The position numbers and the translations under genes were made by a program. From NCBI GenBank assembly GCA_963576725.1, contig OY755242.1, forward strand, positions 1,502,404 through 1,566,403: DNA of 64,000 nucleotides. Reading direction: 5' to 3'. The notes beneath the pieces are model-generated. The model searched no databases, was not told the DNA's origin, and worked only from the letters and a program-made list of their open reading frames with translations. Source of the stretch: Azorinus chamasolen (taxonomy: Eukaryota > Mollusca > Bivalvia > Cardiida > Solecurtidae). The first letter of the stretch is position 1; each line of letters begins with the position of its first letter. This document shows positions 21,075 to 33,200 of the stretch, in pieces.

Positions 21075-21420
21075 ATGCATAGCTGTCTGATCTGGGTCTA
21101 CCCTGTTTGCATATTCGTGAAAACATGTTTATTTGAGGGAAAGAGTAAGTATTCAGATAAACAGATATACCTTAGGCAGATAGGGCAGTTTGACCAGCTC
21201 TATACTGTGTTCTACTGTTGTCTATGTCAGACTTGGTGTCTGAACACTCAGAGAACTGGATTTTTAGAATTTTTGGCCAAAAGAGAAACTAGAATTATTA
21301 TTTTATATCATTTGTTACATCAGCAAACAGAACGGACCATGATTGTATGAGCTGTCTGATCTGGACCTTCTCAGTTTGCAAAGATGTTAATAATGCGTAT
21401 ATAAGGTGTAACGGTTTAAG
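21075..21420 (+). repeat. two A-type MITE right arms
   Basis: 21075-21150 has GCTGTCTGATCTGGGTCTAC to GAGGGAAAGAGTAA. 21318-21420 has CAGCAAACAGAACGGACC to ATAAGGTGTAACGGTTTAA. Both are partial. Sequence in between is not recognised. Confidence 0.5.
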
Positions 21421-21618
21421 TGTCGAAAAGATGAAATTTTAAGCGTACAGTCACTCATTTTGTAAGCCATTAATAGTCACTCAATTGGTGTACATGGGCA
21501 ACATATGATAAAGGGCTAGCCACTATAACCCTAAAGCGCTAATGACTTTCCAAGTACTCCCCTTATCTACAGATCTGGGAGACTCTATGTTCTGTTTTCT
21601 ATCAAGGTGATAGATATA

Positions 21619-22028
21619 CAGTAGAACCCCTCTAATGCGACCACTTAATGAATAAACATGGTTGTCTTTATAAGCAGGTGGTTGCTTAATGCATGACAAA
21701 AGTAATGCAGAAAGCTCCTCTAGGAGCTTTCTGCATTACTTTTGTCCTGCATTAAGCTACCACCTGCATCTAGCACCCCTAATTATACAGTAAAACCCCT
21801 CTAAACCGGAATTCCAGTAAAGAAGAATTTAGATACTTTTAGGCAGGTGGCTGCATCATGCAGGGTGAAAGTCATACAGAAAGCTCCCAAAGGAGCTTTC
21901 TGCATGACTTTCACCCTGCATGAAACTGCCACCTGTCTCCAAGACCGATATGTTTACCAAATTTAACGTCCGGTTTAGAGGGGTTTTACTGTACCTTTAT
22001 TAGGTGGTCACATTAGCGGGGTTTTGAG
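21619..22028 (+). mobile_element. C1 MITE split by C2
   Basis: Starts CAGTAGAACCCCTCTAATG after TA (21617-21618). Core hairpin GCTTAATGCATGACAAAAG with centre AGCTCCTCTAGGAGCT is complete. After CACCCCTAATTA a C2 element intervenes, and the C1 right end CATTAGCGGGGTTTTGAG closes it. Confidence 0.75.
21788..21991 (+). mobile_element. C2 MITE nested in C1
   Basis: TA at 21786-21787 and 21992-21993. Ends CAGTAAAACCCCTCTAAACC and GGTTTAGAGGGGTTTTACTG are perfect inverted repeats over 19 bases. Core GCAGGTGGCTGCATCATGCA with AGCTCCCAAAGGAGCT in the centre. Confidence 0.8.
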
Positions 22029-22034
22029 TCATAG

Positions 22035-22276
22035 AGACCCCATTTGACATATTGGGAAACAGAGTAGACCCTGATCAGACTGCTGACCAGGGTCTGCTCT
22101 GTTTGCTTATTTATAGGAGCCGTCTGATCAGGATCTGCTCTGTTAGCTTATGGAATTATAATAGATCTGACTATACAGTTTCTACCAATATCAAAAACTC
22201 CTGTGTACAAAATGCCATTATAAAAACTCAGCCAATTAATATTCATAGTGTCATTATTTCTTACATGAATATTTAA
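22035..22276 (-). mobile_element. A1 MITE, reverse
   Basis: GGGAAACAGAGTAGACCCTG, a short duplication of the core, then TAGATCTGACTATACAGTTT and TTCTTACATGAATATTTAA. The right TTAA is shared with the next MITE, so the two lie end to end. Confidence 0.65.
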
Positions 22277-23768
22277 CCCTTTGCTTGCTATTCACGTCAA
22301 TATACCTACCTGTAAATAGTGAAGACCCAGATGAGACAGCTCCTGCAGGGGTACACGTCAATATACCTACCTGTAAATAGTGAAGACCCAGATGAGACAG
22401 CTCCTGCAGGGGTACACGTCAATATACCTACCTGTAAATAGTGAAGACCCAGATGAGACAGCTCCTGCAGGAGCTATTCACGTCAATATACCTACCTGTA
22501 AATAGTGAAGACCCAGATGAGACAGCTCCTGCAGGAGCTATTCACGTCAATATACCTACCTGTAAATAGTGAAGACCCAGGTGAGACAGCTCCTGCAGGA
22601 GTACACGTCAATATACCTACCTGTAAATAGTGAAGACCCAGATGAGACAGCTCCTGCAGGAGTACACGTCAATATACCTACCTGTAAATAGTGAAGACCC
22701 AGATGAGACAGCTCCTGCAGGGGTACACGTCAATATACCTACCTGTAAATAGTGAAGACCCAGATGAGACAGCTCCTGCAGGGGTACACGTCAATATACC
22801 TACCTGTAAATAGTGAAGACCCAGGTGAGACAGCTCCTGCAGGAGTACACGTCAATATACCTACCTGTAAATAGTGAAGACCCAGATGAGACAGCTCCTG
22901 CAGGGGTACACGTCAATATACCTACCTGTAAATAGTGAAGACCCAGATGAGACAGCTCCTGCAGGAGCTATTCACGTCAATATACCTACCTGTAAATAGT
23001 GAAGACCCTGATGAGACAGCTCCTGCAGGAGCTATTCACGTCAATATACCTACCTGTAAATAGTGAAGACCCTGATGAGACAGCTCCTGCAGGAGCTATT
23101 CACGTCAATATACCTACCTGTAAATAGTGAAGACCCAGATGAGACAGCTCCTGCAGGAGCTATTCACGTCAATATACCTACCTGTAAATAGTGAAGACCC
23201 TGATGAGACAGCTCCTGCAGGAGCTATTCACGTCAATATACCTACCTGTAAATAGTGAAGACCCTGATGAGACAGCTCCTGCAGGAGCTATTCACGTCAG
23301 TATACCTACCTTTAAATAGTGAAGACCCAGATGAGACAGCTCCTGCAGGAGTACACGTCAATATACCTACCAGTAAATAGTGAAGACCCAGATGAGACAG
23401 CTCCTGCAGGAGCTATTCACGTCAATATACCTACCTGTAAATAGTGAAGACCCTGATGAGACAGCTCCTGCAGGAGCTATTCACGTCAATATACCTACCT
23501 TTAAATAGTGAAGACCCAGATGAGACAGCTCCTGCAGGAGTACACGTCAATATACCTACCTGTAAATAGTGAAGACCCAGATGAGACAGCTCCTGCAGGA
23601 GCTGTCTCATCAGGGTCTGCACTATTTACAAATTGATTGTGCAACCTGTACACTCCACAGCTGTGATTGCACAGCGAAATATTTGTACACAGTGAAGATA
23701 TTTGTAATTATACAACAGGGCATGGGTAATGAGAAATGTATTTTAAAATTCAGCAAGAGAAAGGTTAA
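22273..23768 (+). mobile_element. D MITE swollen by array T3
   Basis: Left end TTAACCCTTTGCTTGCTATT, right end AGCAAGAGAAAGGTTAA. The single palindromic core of other D copies is replaced by about 1.3 kb of tandem repeats of the left arm, and the right arm (CTGTCTCATCAGGGTCTGCA, TGTGCAACCTGTACACTCC) appears once at the end. Confidence 0.8.
22289..23592. repeat. tandem array T3, 61/66-bp units
   Basis: About 21 units of CACGTCAATATACCTACC + TGTAAATAGTGAAGACCC + AGATGAGACAGCTCCTGCAG. Two length forms alternate in blocks: 61 bp with GGGTACACGTC or GAGTACACGTC, and 66 bp with GAGCTATTCACGTC. Copies are over 95% alike by eye, so the array is young or homogenised. Confidence 0.9.
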
Positions 23769-23865
23769 CAGGGAAATGGTTTATTCTCAGACCTTCATTA
23801 ATTCTGTCATGAATATTCGTGATTGAAATGATTAAGCAGATACAAAAGTTCTCAAAACCTCGTTT

Positions 23866-24114
23866 AACTATTAAACTCCATCAATATTCATCTAAGAAAT
23901 TAATGGCATCATGTTAATTACATTGTTATAAATAGCACATGGGCACAGGAACGTTTGGCAGTGGCAGAAATTTCATAAAATCATAGCTATATTATATCAT
24001 AAGCAAACAGAACAGACCCTCATCAGATGGCTTGTGTAGGAGTTGTCTGATCTGGGTCTTCTTCGTTTGTAAAGGCGTAAAATGCATACCAGTATTTATG
24101 GAGTAAAGGGTTAA
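23866..24114 (+). mobile_element. A1 MITE ending near an exon
   Basis: TTAAACTCCATCAATATTC at left, GGAGTAAAGGGTTAA at right (24111-24114 is TTAA). Core AACAGACCCTCATCAGATGG. Its right end is 44 bases from the acceptor of the exon at 24159. Confidence 0.7.
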
Positions 24115-24158
24115 ACACATGATAGGAAGGTTTTTATCGTAGTGTGTATATTTTTCAG

Positions 24159-24243
24159 TGTCAGAATCATGATGAGGGCAGGACGTAAAGTCACAGACAT
24201 GTATTCTGTGTTTGTTGGCCACATCCATCCTGATGTCAGCAGA
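24159..24243 (+). CDS. RRM gene exon: start and RNP2
   Basis: Acceptor TATTTTTCAG and donor AGA|GTAAGTC. Holds ATGATG at 24169 and 24172, and MYSVFVGHIHPDVSR, the first strand of the RRM with RNP2. Begins one base into a split codon (TG|T) and ends in phase 0. Confidence 0.8.
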
Positions 24244-27200
24244 GTAAGTCAAGCCTGCATATCAGTATCAGAATAGATACACCTTTTACACTCCAGTAAT
24301 ACTCCTCTAAACTGGTATCTAGCAGAGAAGAATTTAGATACTTTTAGGCAGTTCCTAGCCTATTTGTAGACTTAATCTCTGTGAATAAATCTACCGAAAA
24401 GGAGCATTTACTAGAGAAAAGGATTTATTTTTAGAATTGTGTACATTTAGTTTTGAAATCATTGCGATGAATAGAAGATCATTTGCTCCTATGGAGCAAA
24501 TGCTCTATCACTATTACATTGATTAAAAGGATGACTTTAACCCTTTACCTGATAGAAGCGGCTTTTAGCGTGTTTGATTTATTCCTCCGCTGAAGAAAAT
24601 AGTTCAAATTCATACAGTCATGAATATATTGCATAATAAATATTTTCTATATCCTAGTAGGTGGTAGCTTAAAGCAGGCTGAAAGTAAAGCAGAATGCGC
24701 CTTAAGGCGCATTCTGCTTTACTTTCAACCTGCTTTAAGTGATCATATGTCTTCAAAACTAGAAACAGGCTATTGGGTAAAGGGTTAACAGAGGTGTCAA
24801 AAGGCATGAGGAAGTCTGAATGGGTCAACACAGGGTGGAAGTCATGCTGAGAGCTCCTAGATGAGCTTTCTGCATGAATTTCACCCTGCATGAAGTTGCC
24901 ACCTGTCTCCAAGGCGGATTATATATATTATATATACTAAATTTAGCATCTGGATTAGAGGGGATTTACTGTATACAAATGTATTATTACTCTGAATATT
25001 CTCCATGTTCCTTCGGTACATGTATGTAAGCTAACTAAATCATATTGGCACCGTTTTGATAATTTTTAAATTAGACTCATGACAGTGTAGCAGATTGTGT
25101 AGACTCATCAGACTGTTCCTTGTACTGTCGGGTCTTGGTCTGCACTGTTTGCTGAAGTTTGGTTTTCTGGGCAAGTTGTAGATAACCTGTTATATTATAA
25201 CACCATAACAGCTTATTTAATGCTTTACTCGCAGACTCTATAAATACACCTTTCTACCCTTTGCAAATAGAGTAGGCCTGGATTTTTTAAGAGACATTTG
25301 ACCAGGGCCTGCTCTGTTTGCATATATGCTATGATACAGATATGCTTTTACAGTTTGTGCCATTGTAATACAATCGTATGGTGATCAATGTGCTATTATA
25401 GCAATTTTAATATGCTAAATGATATATTAATATAAAATGTTCTTGGTGTCATTATTTCTTACATGAATAATCATGGAATAAAGGTTTAAAGTGAGAGTCT
25501 TTTCTTGCAACACATTTTAAACATGCTTGAAAATTAAATGAATCAATTGCTTATAATGCTGAAAAGAAGTATATTGTATGAAAATTGTGATTTAACTGTT
25601 CAAAATAGGCCTATAATTTTTTGTTGTAATCAAGAGCATTTTTCGATACAAGTTCAAATTGCCAATCTTCATAAGAATAACTGAACATAACCAACACATA
25701 AAGGTAACCAACACCATGTTTAATGATTTTATTTAAAGTTTGTATTTATTTTAGAGATTATCATTTTAAGGACCATTCCAGTGTGAGAATTCAAAGTTTG
25801 TTTATGTTTTGGGTTATAGAAGGAGCTAACTGATCTATTCAATTCATGTGGAGAAGTTGGAGATGTTGTTATACTGGAAAGCCCCGCCCACTCTTATAAC
25901 TATGGGTAAGCTGTTGTTGACTCATTCGATGCTTAGAGAATTTTGTGATTTCCATAATTACTTGTATTTAACATAGACCAATAGTGTAGATCCAGATCAG
26001 GCTACTCCTGAAAACAGCTTGAGGTTAGAGGTGAAAGACTCCTGTGTTTATAAATTACAGAACTATGGACATTGTTGTTGCCTCTGAACTATAGACATTG
26101 TTGTTGCCTCTGAACTATAGACATTGTTGTTGCCTCTGAACTATAGACATTGTTGTTGCCTCTGATCAGTCACTGCTGAGATGCAAGAGCCAGTCTGAGT
26201 CAGCACTGTTTGTAAAACAGTCTATAGATACTTCTTTTCTGCCTTTTTTCATTCTGCAAGTAACCTAATACCTAACTGACAAATAATGACAATATGCGTA
26301 TCAATTAGCAAAAATGTAAAGGCATAAAGACGTCTCTATCAGGTAAAGGCTTACTATGGACATATGCAACAGTGTAGACTCATGCCAGAGTGTCTGCGCT
26401 TTATATAAAGGTAACATTGGCGAAGAATTCTAGTAAAAAGACCCTTTCAGAATGAAAATTTTGATTGATTGGTTCTCAGTCCAGTACCTGATGCATATTC
26501 ATGTGAGAAATAATGATGAAAAAAGTATGCATATTTAAAGGCAATATTTAGGCATTGTAGAATCTGTCGAATAATATCTATGCAATGTCATAGGCAAACA
26601 GAGCAGATCCTTGTCAGACGTCTTCTATAGTAGGAGCCGTCTGAGGCTCTGAGCTGGCTCTACTCTGTTTGCAAATGTGTAAAATGCATCTCTAACAAGT
26701 ACAAAGGGTTTATACATACATTGGCAAGAGGACTTAAGGACTTGGGCAAAGTACTTGTCACACTCATTTTTGTCTAAAGAACTTGTCGCACTCATTGTTG
26801 TCTAAAGTACTTGTCACACTCATTGTTGTCTAAAGTACTTGTCGCACTCATTGTTGTCTAAAGTACTTGTCACACTCACTGTTGTCTGCTGTACTTGTCA
26901 CACTCACTGTTGTCTGCTGTACTTGTCACACTCACTGTTGTCTAAAGTACTTGTCACACTCATTGTTGTCTAAAGTACTTGTCACACTCTAAAGTACTTG
27001 TCACACTCATTGTTGTCTGCTGTACTTGTCACACTCATTGTTGTCTGCTGTACTTGTCACACTCATTGTTGTCTAAAGTACTTGTCACACTCTAAAGTAC
27101 ATGTCACACTCATTGTTGTCTGCTGTACTTGTCACACTCACTGTTGTCTAAAGTACTTGTCACACTCATTATGTCTCCCCCCATATTTATATGGGGGAGA

Positions 27201-30200
27201 CATATTGTTTTCGTGAGAGTTGTCTGTCTGTCCGTCTGTCCGTCTGTCTGTCACACTTTTTGTCCGGACGATAACTTCAATATGCCTGATGCCAGTTGAT
27301 TGAAACTTCATATATGGAAAGAGCATAATGAGTGGAAGTATCATGCACAAGGTCCATAACTCTGGCTTCACTAATATTGGAGTTATTGCCCTTTGTAAAA
27401 AAAAATCACACTTTTTTGTCCGGACGATAACTCCTATATGGCTCATGCCATTGGATTGAAACTTCATATATGGAAAGATCATGACGAGAGGAAGTGTCAT
27501 GCACAAGGTCCATAACTCTGGCTTCACTAATATTGGAGTTATTGCCCTTTGTAAAAAATATCATAATTTTTTGTCCGGACAATAACTTCAATATGCCTGA
27601 TGCCAGTTGATGAAACTTCATATATGGAAAGAGCATAATGAGAGAAAGTGTCATGCACAAGGTCCATAACTCTGGCTTCACTAATATTGGAGTTATTGCC
27701 CTTTGTAAAAAATATCATAATTTTTTGTCCGGACAATAACTTCAATATGCCTGATGCCATTGGATTGAAACTTCATATATGGAAAGATCATAACGAAAGG
27801 AAGTGTCATGCAGAAGGTACATAACTCTGGCTTCACTAATATAGGAGTTATTGCCCTTTTTAAAAAAATCACACTTTTTTGTCCGGACGATAACTTCTAT
27901 ATGGCTCATGCCATTGGATTGAAACTTCATATATGGAAAGATCATAATGAGAGGAAGTGTCATGCACAAGGTCCATAACTCTGGCTTCACTAATATTGGA
28001 GTTGTTGCCCTTTGTAAAAAAAATCACACTTTTTTGTCCGGACAATAACTTCAATATGCCTGATGCCAGTTGATTGAAACTTCATATATGGAAAGATCAT
28101 AACGAGAGGAAGTGTCATGCACAAGGTCCATAACTCTGGCTTCACTAATATTGGAGTTATTGCCCTTTGTAAAAACAATCACAATTTTTTGTCCAGATGA
28201 TTACTCCTATGTGACACTTCATACATGGAACGATCATAATAAGAGAAAGTGTCATGCATAAGATCCTTAACTCGAGCTTCAATAAATTTAGAGTTATTGC
28301 CCCTTGTACATTTGTTTAATTCTTTCTTGTCCGGACGATAACTCCTACATGGCTCTTGCCATCGTATTGAAACTTCATACATGGAAAGAGCATGATGAGA
28401 GAAAGTGTCATGAACAAGGACTATAATTCTGGCTTCAATACTTTTGGAGTTATTGCCCTTTGTTACATTTTTTGGCCGATCAATAACTCCTGTTTGACTG
28501 ATGCTATTGGAATGACATTTTATTTTTGGAAAGAGCATGATGAAAGTAAGTGTCATGCACAAGGGCCATAAATCTGGTATCAGTATTTTTGGAGTTATTA
28601 GCTGTTATCATTTTCTTCTTGAAAAATGTAGTGTGGAAAACGCATAATGAGGGGAAGTGTCATTTATCAAGACCATAATATTTTTAGTGATTTCCCTTTA
28701 CATATTGTTTTTATTAGAGGGGAGACATCCGTTTTTTTGACAAAAACCTCTAGTTGTTGTCTGCTGTACTTGTCACACTCATTGTTGTCTAAAGTACTTG
28801 TCAAACTCATTGTTGTCTAAAGTACTTGTCACACTCACTGTTGTCTAAAGTACTTGTCACACTCATTGTTGTCTAAAGTACTTGTCACACTCATTGTTGT
28901 TTAAAGTACTTGTCACACTCATTGTTGTCTAAAGTACTTGTCACACTCATTGTTGTCTGCTGTACTTGTCACACTCACTGTTGTCTAAAGTACTTGTCAC
29001 ACTCATTGTTGTCTGCTGTACTTGTCACACTCATTGTTGTCTGCTGTACTCGTCACACTCACTGTTGTCTAAAGTACTTGTCACACTCATTGTTGTCTGC
29101 TGTACTTGTCACACTCTAAAGTACTTGTCACACTCATTGTTGTCTGCTGCAATTTTGAAAGTGAAAGTTTCTTCAAATCTGTAGTCAGGATGACAGTTGG
29201 GATGCAGCATTACTTGATGCTGGTTCCAAACTGTTTGCAAAGTTTTGTCACCAGCTTACAAAAAATTAACCCTGTACTCCATGCATATGCCTTTGTAGGC
29301 ATCTGCAAACAGAGTAGACCCAGATCAGGAGGCTCCTGCAGGAGCCTTCTGACCAGAGTCTGTTCTGTTTGCTTAATGATATGATTTAGAAATGATTCTA
29401 GAGTTTCTGCCACAACAAAAAACTATTGTGTCCATGTGCTATTATAAAAATGTTAGAATTGTGTATTATAACCATTGTGATAAACAGAGCAATTTCTCCT
29501 ATAGAGCAAATGCTTTATTTATTGAGTGGTTTCAAGAAGTGAATTACAGAGGAGTAGAAAGGCGTATTTATGGAGGAAATGGTTAACTGATTTCCTCATA
29601 AGGTAATACAAAACCAGTGACAAATAGTTCTTCTATAAGAATACAGAGCATACCTTGATTGGATGGCATCTACAGGGTCAGTCTGATCTGGGTCTACTCT
29701 GCTTGGGTCGTCTCTGATTGTATTAGGTAAAGGGTGTAAGAACTATTACTTGTTAACCATTTCCCTCATATTGACGACTTTTGGCGACTCTGTAAAAGTC
29801 ACTTTGTGAAACCATTGTGATAAAAAAGAACATTAAATTTGCTCCTATAGGAGCAAATGCTCTATTTATCACAATGGTTTCAAACTACAAATTTCTAAAA
29901 ATTTTCCTTTCCTCTAGTTATTGCTCCTTTTTATACGCCCGAAGGGACGTATTATGGTATGACGCATGTCGTCCGTCCATCCGTCCGTCCGTCCGTTAGC
30001 AATTTCTTGTGCAACTAACTCCTCCTTTATTTTTCAACATAATTTCTTCAAACTTTCAGGAATAATAGATATTGATGTGTAGTTGTGCATATCAGTGAGA
30101 TAACTCTCATATCATTTTTCATTCTGGAGTTATTGCCCTTTGATAGTTTCGGGTAGCAATTTCTTGTGCAACTAACTCCTCCTTTATTTTTCAACATAAT

Positions 30201-33200
30201 TTTATAGAACAGCCTTCGGGCGTATATTGCCCCGTCTCGCGGTGCTCTTGTTGGTAGATTTGTTCAAAGAGGTTGTATCTAAAAATAGCCTATGAGGTAA
30301 TGGGTTAATGTATGTTCATATAATGATACGTATGTTTTTCAGATTTGTTCGATATTTGGAAAAAGAGATTGCGTTCAGAGCTGTAAAAGAGATCAATCGC
30401 TGGGTGCTGAAAGGAGTTGAACTTGTCGTGGACATTTCAAAAGACACAGTTGCTAAAATTAAACGAGGTTTGTTAAATGATGGCTGTATTTTTTTAGAAA
30501 CTGGCTTAGCCTTTTACTCTACAGATACACATGTATAAATATGCCTTTGCAAACTGAGTAGGCCCAGATCATATGGCACCTGTATGAGCCGTCTAATCAA
30601 GGTCTGCTTTGTGATACCCTCGCAAACAAAGGGTATACTGGAATCATGCTTGTGGGCGGTCAGACGGTCAGTAGTTGGTTTTGTAACTCCTCCTTCAATT
30701 TAAAAGTTATTGAATTTATATTTGGCATACATAATAACCATGAATAATAGATGTGCAAGAAGCAATTTTCATGTGGAATTATCAGCCCTGGTTCTCAGTA
30801 ATTTCTGTCATTTTGGCATGAAACTTGGATAGTAAGTGTCTCAAACTCCTTCAGTTTGGAAGTTATTGAATTGATACCTGCAATACATAATAACCACGAT
30901 TAACAGATGAAATTTTCATGTATTTAGAGGCAGGCATTGCAGAATTATCTCCCCTTGAATTTTTTAGCTCACCTGGCACAAATTGTGAGGGGCTGTCTCC
31001 GGCGTCCTCCGTTGTGCGCCGTGCATACGTGTGTCGTCAGCAATTTATTTAAACATCTTCTTCTCTGAAACCACATAGCCTAGAGCTTTGATATTTGGTA
31101 TGTAGCATCATCTAATGGTCTTCTACAAAGATTGTTCAAATTATGACCCCGGACCAAAAATGGCTCCGCCCCAGGGCTTATCAGTTTTTCGTAGGAAAAT
31201 CTTTAAAAATCTTCTCCTCTGAAATCGTATGGCCTTATTGAATTAATACTTGCCATACATAATAAACACAGATAGAAGATGTTCGAGATCTGCAATTTTC
31301 ATGTGTTTAGTGCCAGGCATTTCAAAATTATCTCCCCTTGAACTTTGAGTATTTTTAGTTTGTCTGTTTTCGAAGAAATAAGTCAAGCTATTGTGATCAC
31401 TGGGTCGTATGTGTTGTCATAGGCGTTGTCGTAGTTGTAGCCGTTGACGTTGTTGTTGGCTTACAGAAACTTTAATGTAGCTGATTAATACAAAAATATA
31501 AGAGGTGTCAACATAAAACTTCGTGGGTTGGTAGATGTCATTGAGGAGAAGGTCCCTACATAAGAACCATAACTCTTGATTTCAAACTTTGAGTTATGAC
31601 CCTTTATTGTTTTAGTGGACAAGCACCAAATCAAACTAGCGCTTGCAAGTTGCACACGGCTCTTGTCATTTATTATGACATTTAATATGATCTATACATA
31701 TTCTGTTCGCAAATGAATGAAAAGGCATTTATATGAAGTAAAGTGTTACATAATGTATGATAAAATGTTTTCTATATTTCTCTTCTAAATCCTGTCAAGT
31801 TGGTACACATTAGGATAATCATTGAGAGGTATTTCTAATGAGTACAAACAATACAAGTTTCCATAGAGAAGCAAGACATTTGAATAGAACAGTATGAGAG
31901 GTGAGTGCAAGACTGTAGTAACTTCATATGCATTTAATCCATTACCTCTTAGGCTATTTTTAGACCAAACCTCTGTGAATAAATCTTCTGAAAAGGAACA
32001 TTTACTAGAGAAAAAAGGAAACTTTTAGAAGTGTAACAGGTTTAACCCATTCCCCCATAGGCTATTTTTAGACCCAACCACTTTGAATAGATCTTCCGAA
32101 AAGGAGCATTAACCAGAGAAAAAGAAAATTTTAGAATTTTGTAGTGTTGAAACCACTCTGAAAGATAGAGCGCAACAGGGAACAGGGAAAGGGTTACAAT
32201 GTTTGCAGCAGTTATCATGAATTTGCCTCATAGATATCATTGTAGTGAAGATAACTTTGCACTTGACCCTTGGAGACTTCCACTCTTCTTAACCCTTTGC
32301 TTGCTGAATTTTAAAATACATTTCTCCTTCTTTACCTATGCCCTGTTGTATAATTATACCCTCCACAACAAAATTTGGGGGGGGGGGGTATACTGGAATC
32401 AGGTTGTCCGTCTGTCCGTCCGGACATGCTAACGGATGGGTAATTGTGTGACTTTTTCCTTTGATCTTTTCTTGTGTGACTAGTCCCACAAGAAAAACTA
32501 TTTTTGGCTCTAACTTTGGAAAAGAATGATCCGGAAGCTAACCCTAACCCTAACCCTATGTCCCACAACTGGCCAGGTTAATGTCACAAGAAATGGCCAG
32601 GTTAATGTCACAAGAGATGGCCAGGTTAATGATTTTACTTGTGGGACTAGTTAGAAAAAGTCACACAACTACCCTTTGGTGAGTGCGTCCGTCTGTCCGT
32701 CTGTGGACACAATTTTGTCCGGCCTTCTTCTTCTACAGTTTTGTTTCAATTTTGTCGAAAGTTCATATATAGCCATATGACCATATAAACCTGTGCACCG
32801 CATATTTCGGTTATGATCGGACCACTACTTCAGGAGTCCCCTACCAATGTTTTTTGGTTTTCTGGACTTTTTATGGAAGTGACTCAAGATATCAACTCAA
32901 TATTTAGTACAAAGCTAAATCTAGATAAGTTACAGCTTATGACACAATCTCAGTCCGGTTGAATTATTATTCCCAGAATTATTGCCCTTGAACTTATTGC
33001 CCCAGACTTTTTTCAGAAGTGGTTGCAGATATTAACTTTATATTTGGCACAAAGCTAACTCTAGATGAATTACAGCTTAATTCCCAATCTCAGTCTGGTT
33101 GAATAATTTTTGCCAGAGTTACGGCCCTTGAACTTTAATTTTTTGTCAAATTTTCAATTTTCTGGTCTTTCTTTGGAAGGGGTTGGAGATATTAACTTCA

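Larger units (their letters stand above)
24294..24973 (+). mobile_element. C2 MITE split by B and N
   Basis: CAGTAATACTCCTCTAAACT begins at 24294. After ATACTTTTAGGCAG (24351) a B MITE intervenes, and C2 resumes at 24829 with CACAGGGTGGAAGTCATGC. It runs to GGATTAGAGGGGATTTACTG at 24973. Both halves are colinear with the C2 at 21788. Confidence 0.65.

Noticed and set aside
22289..23592. CRISPR-like look of the regular array
   Set aside because: There are no unique spacers: the whole 61/66-bp unit repeats. The genome is eukaryotic and the unit is a MITE arm.
27138..28562. Several - strand open frames of 60-130 codons with similar protein sequence
   Set aside because: They are translations of the tandem units of element L. 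The same words recur every 145 bp in shifting frames, and no start or domain is consistent.
26998..29184. + strand frames rich in SHSLLS and VCCTCHTHCC repeats
   Set aside because: Translation of the 28-bp satellite; not protein-like and no upstream signals.
32538..32558. True telomere or chromosome end
   Set aside because: Only about three repeats, inside a small foldback within an intron.
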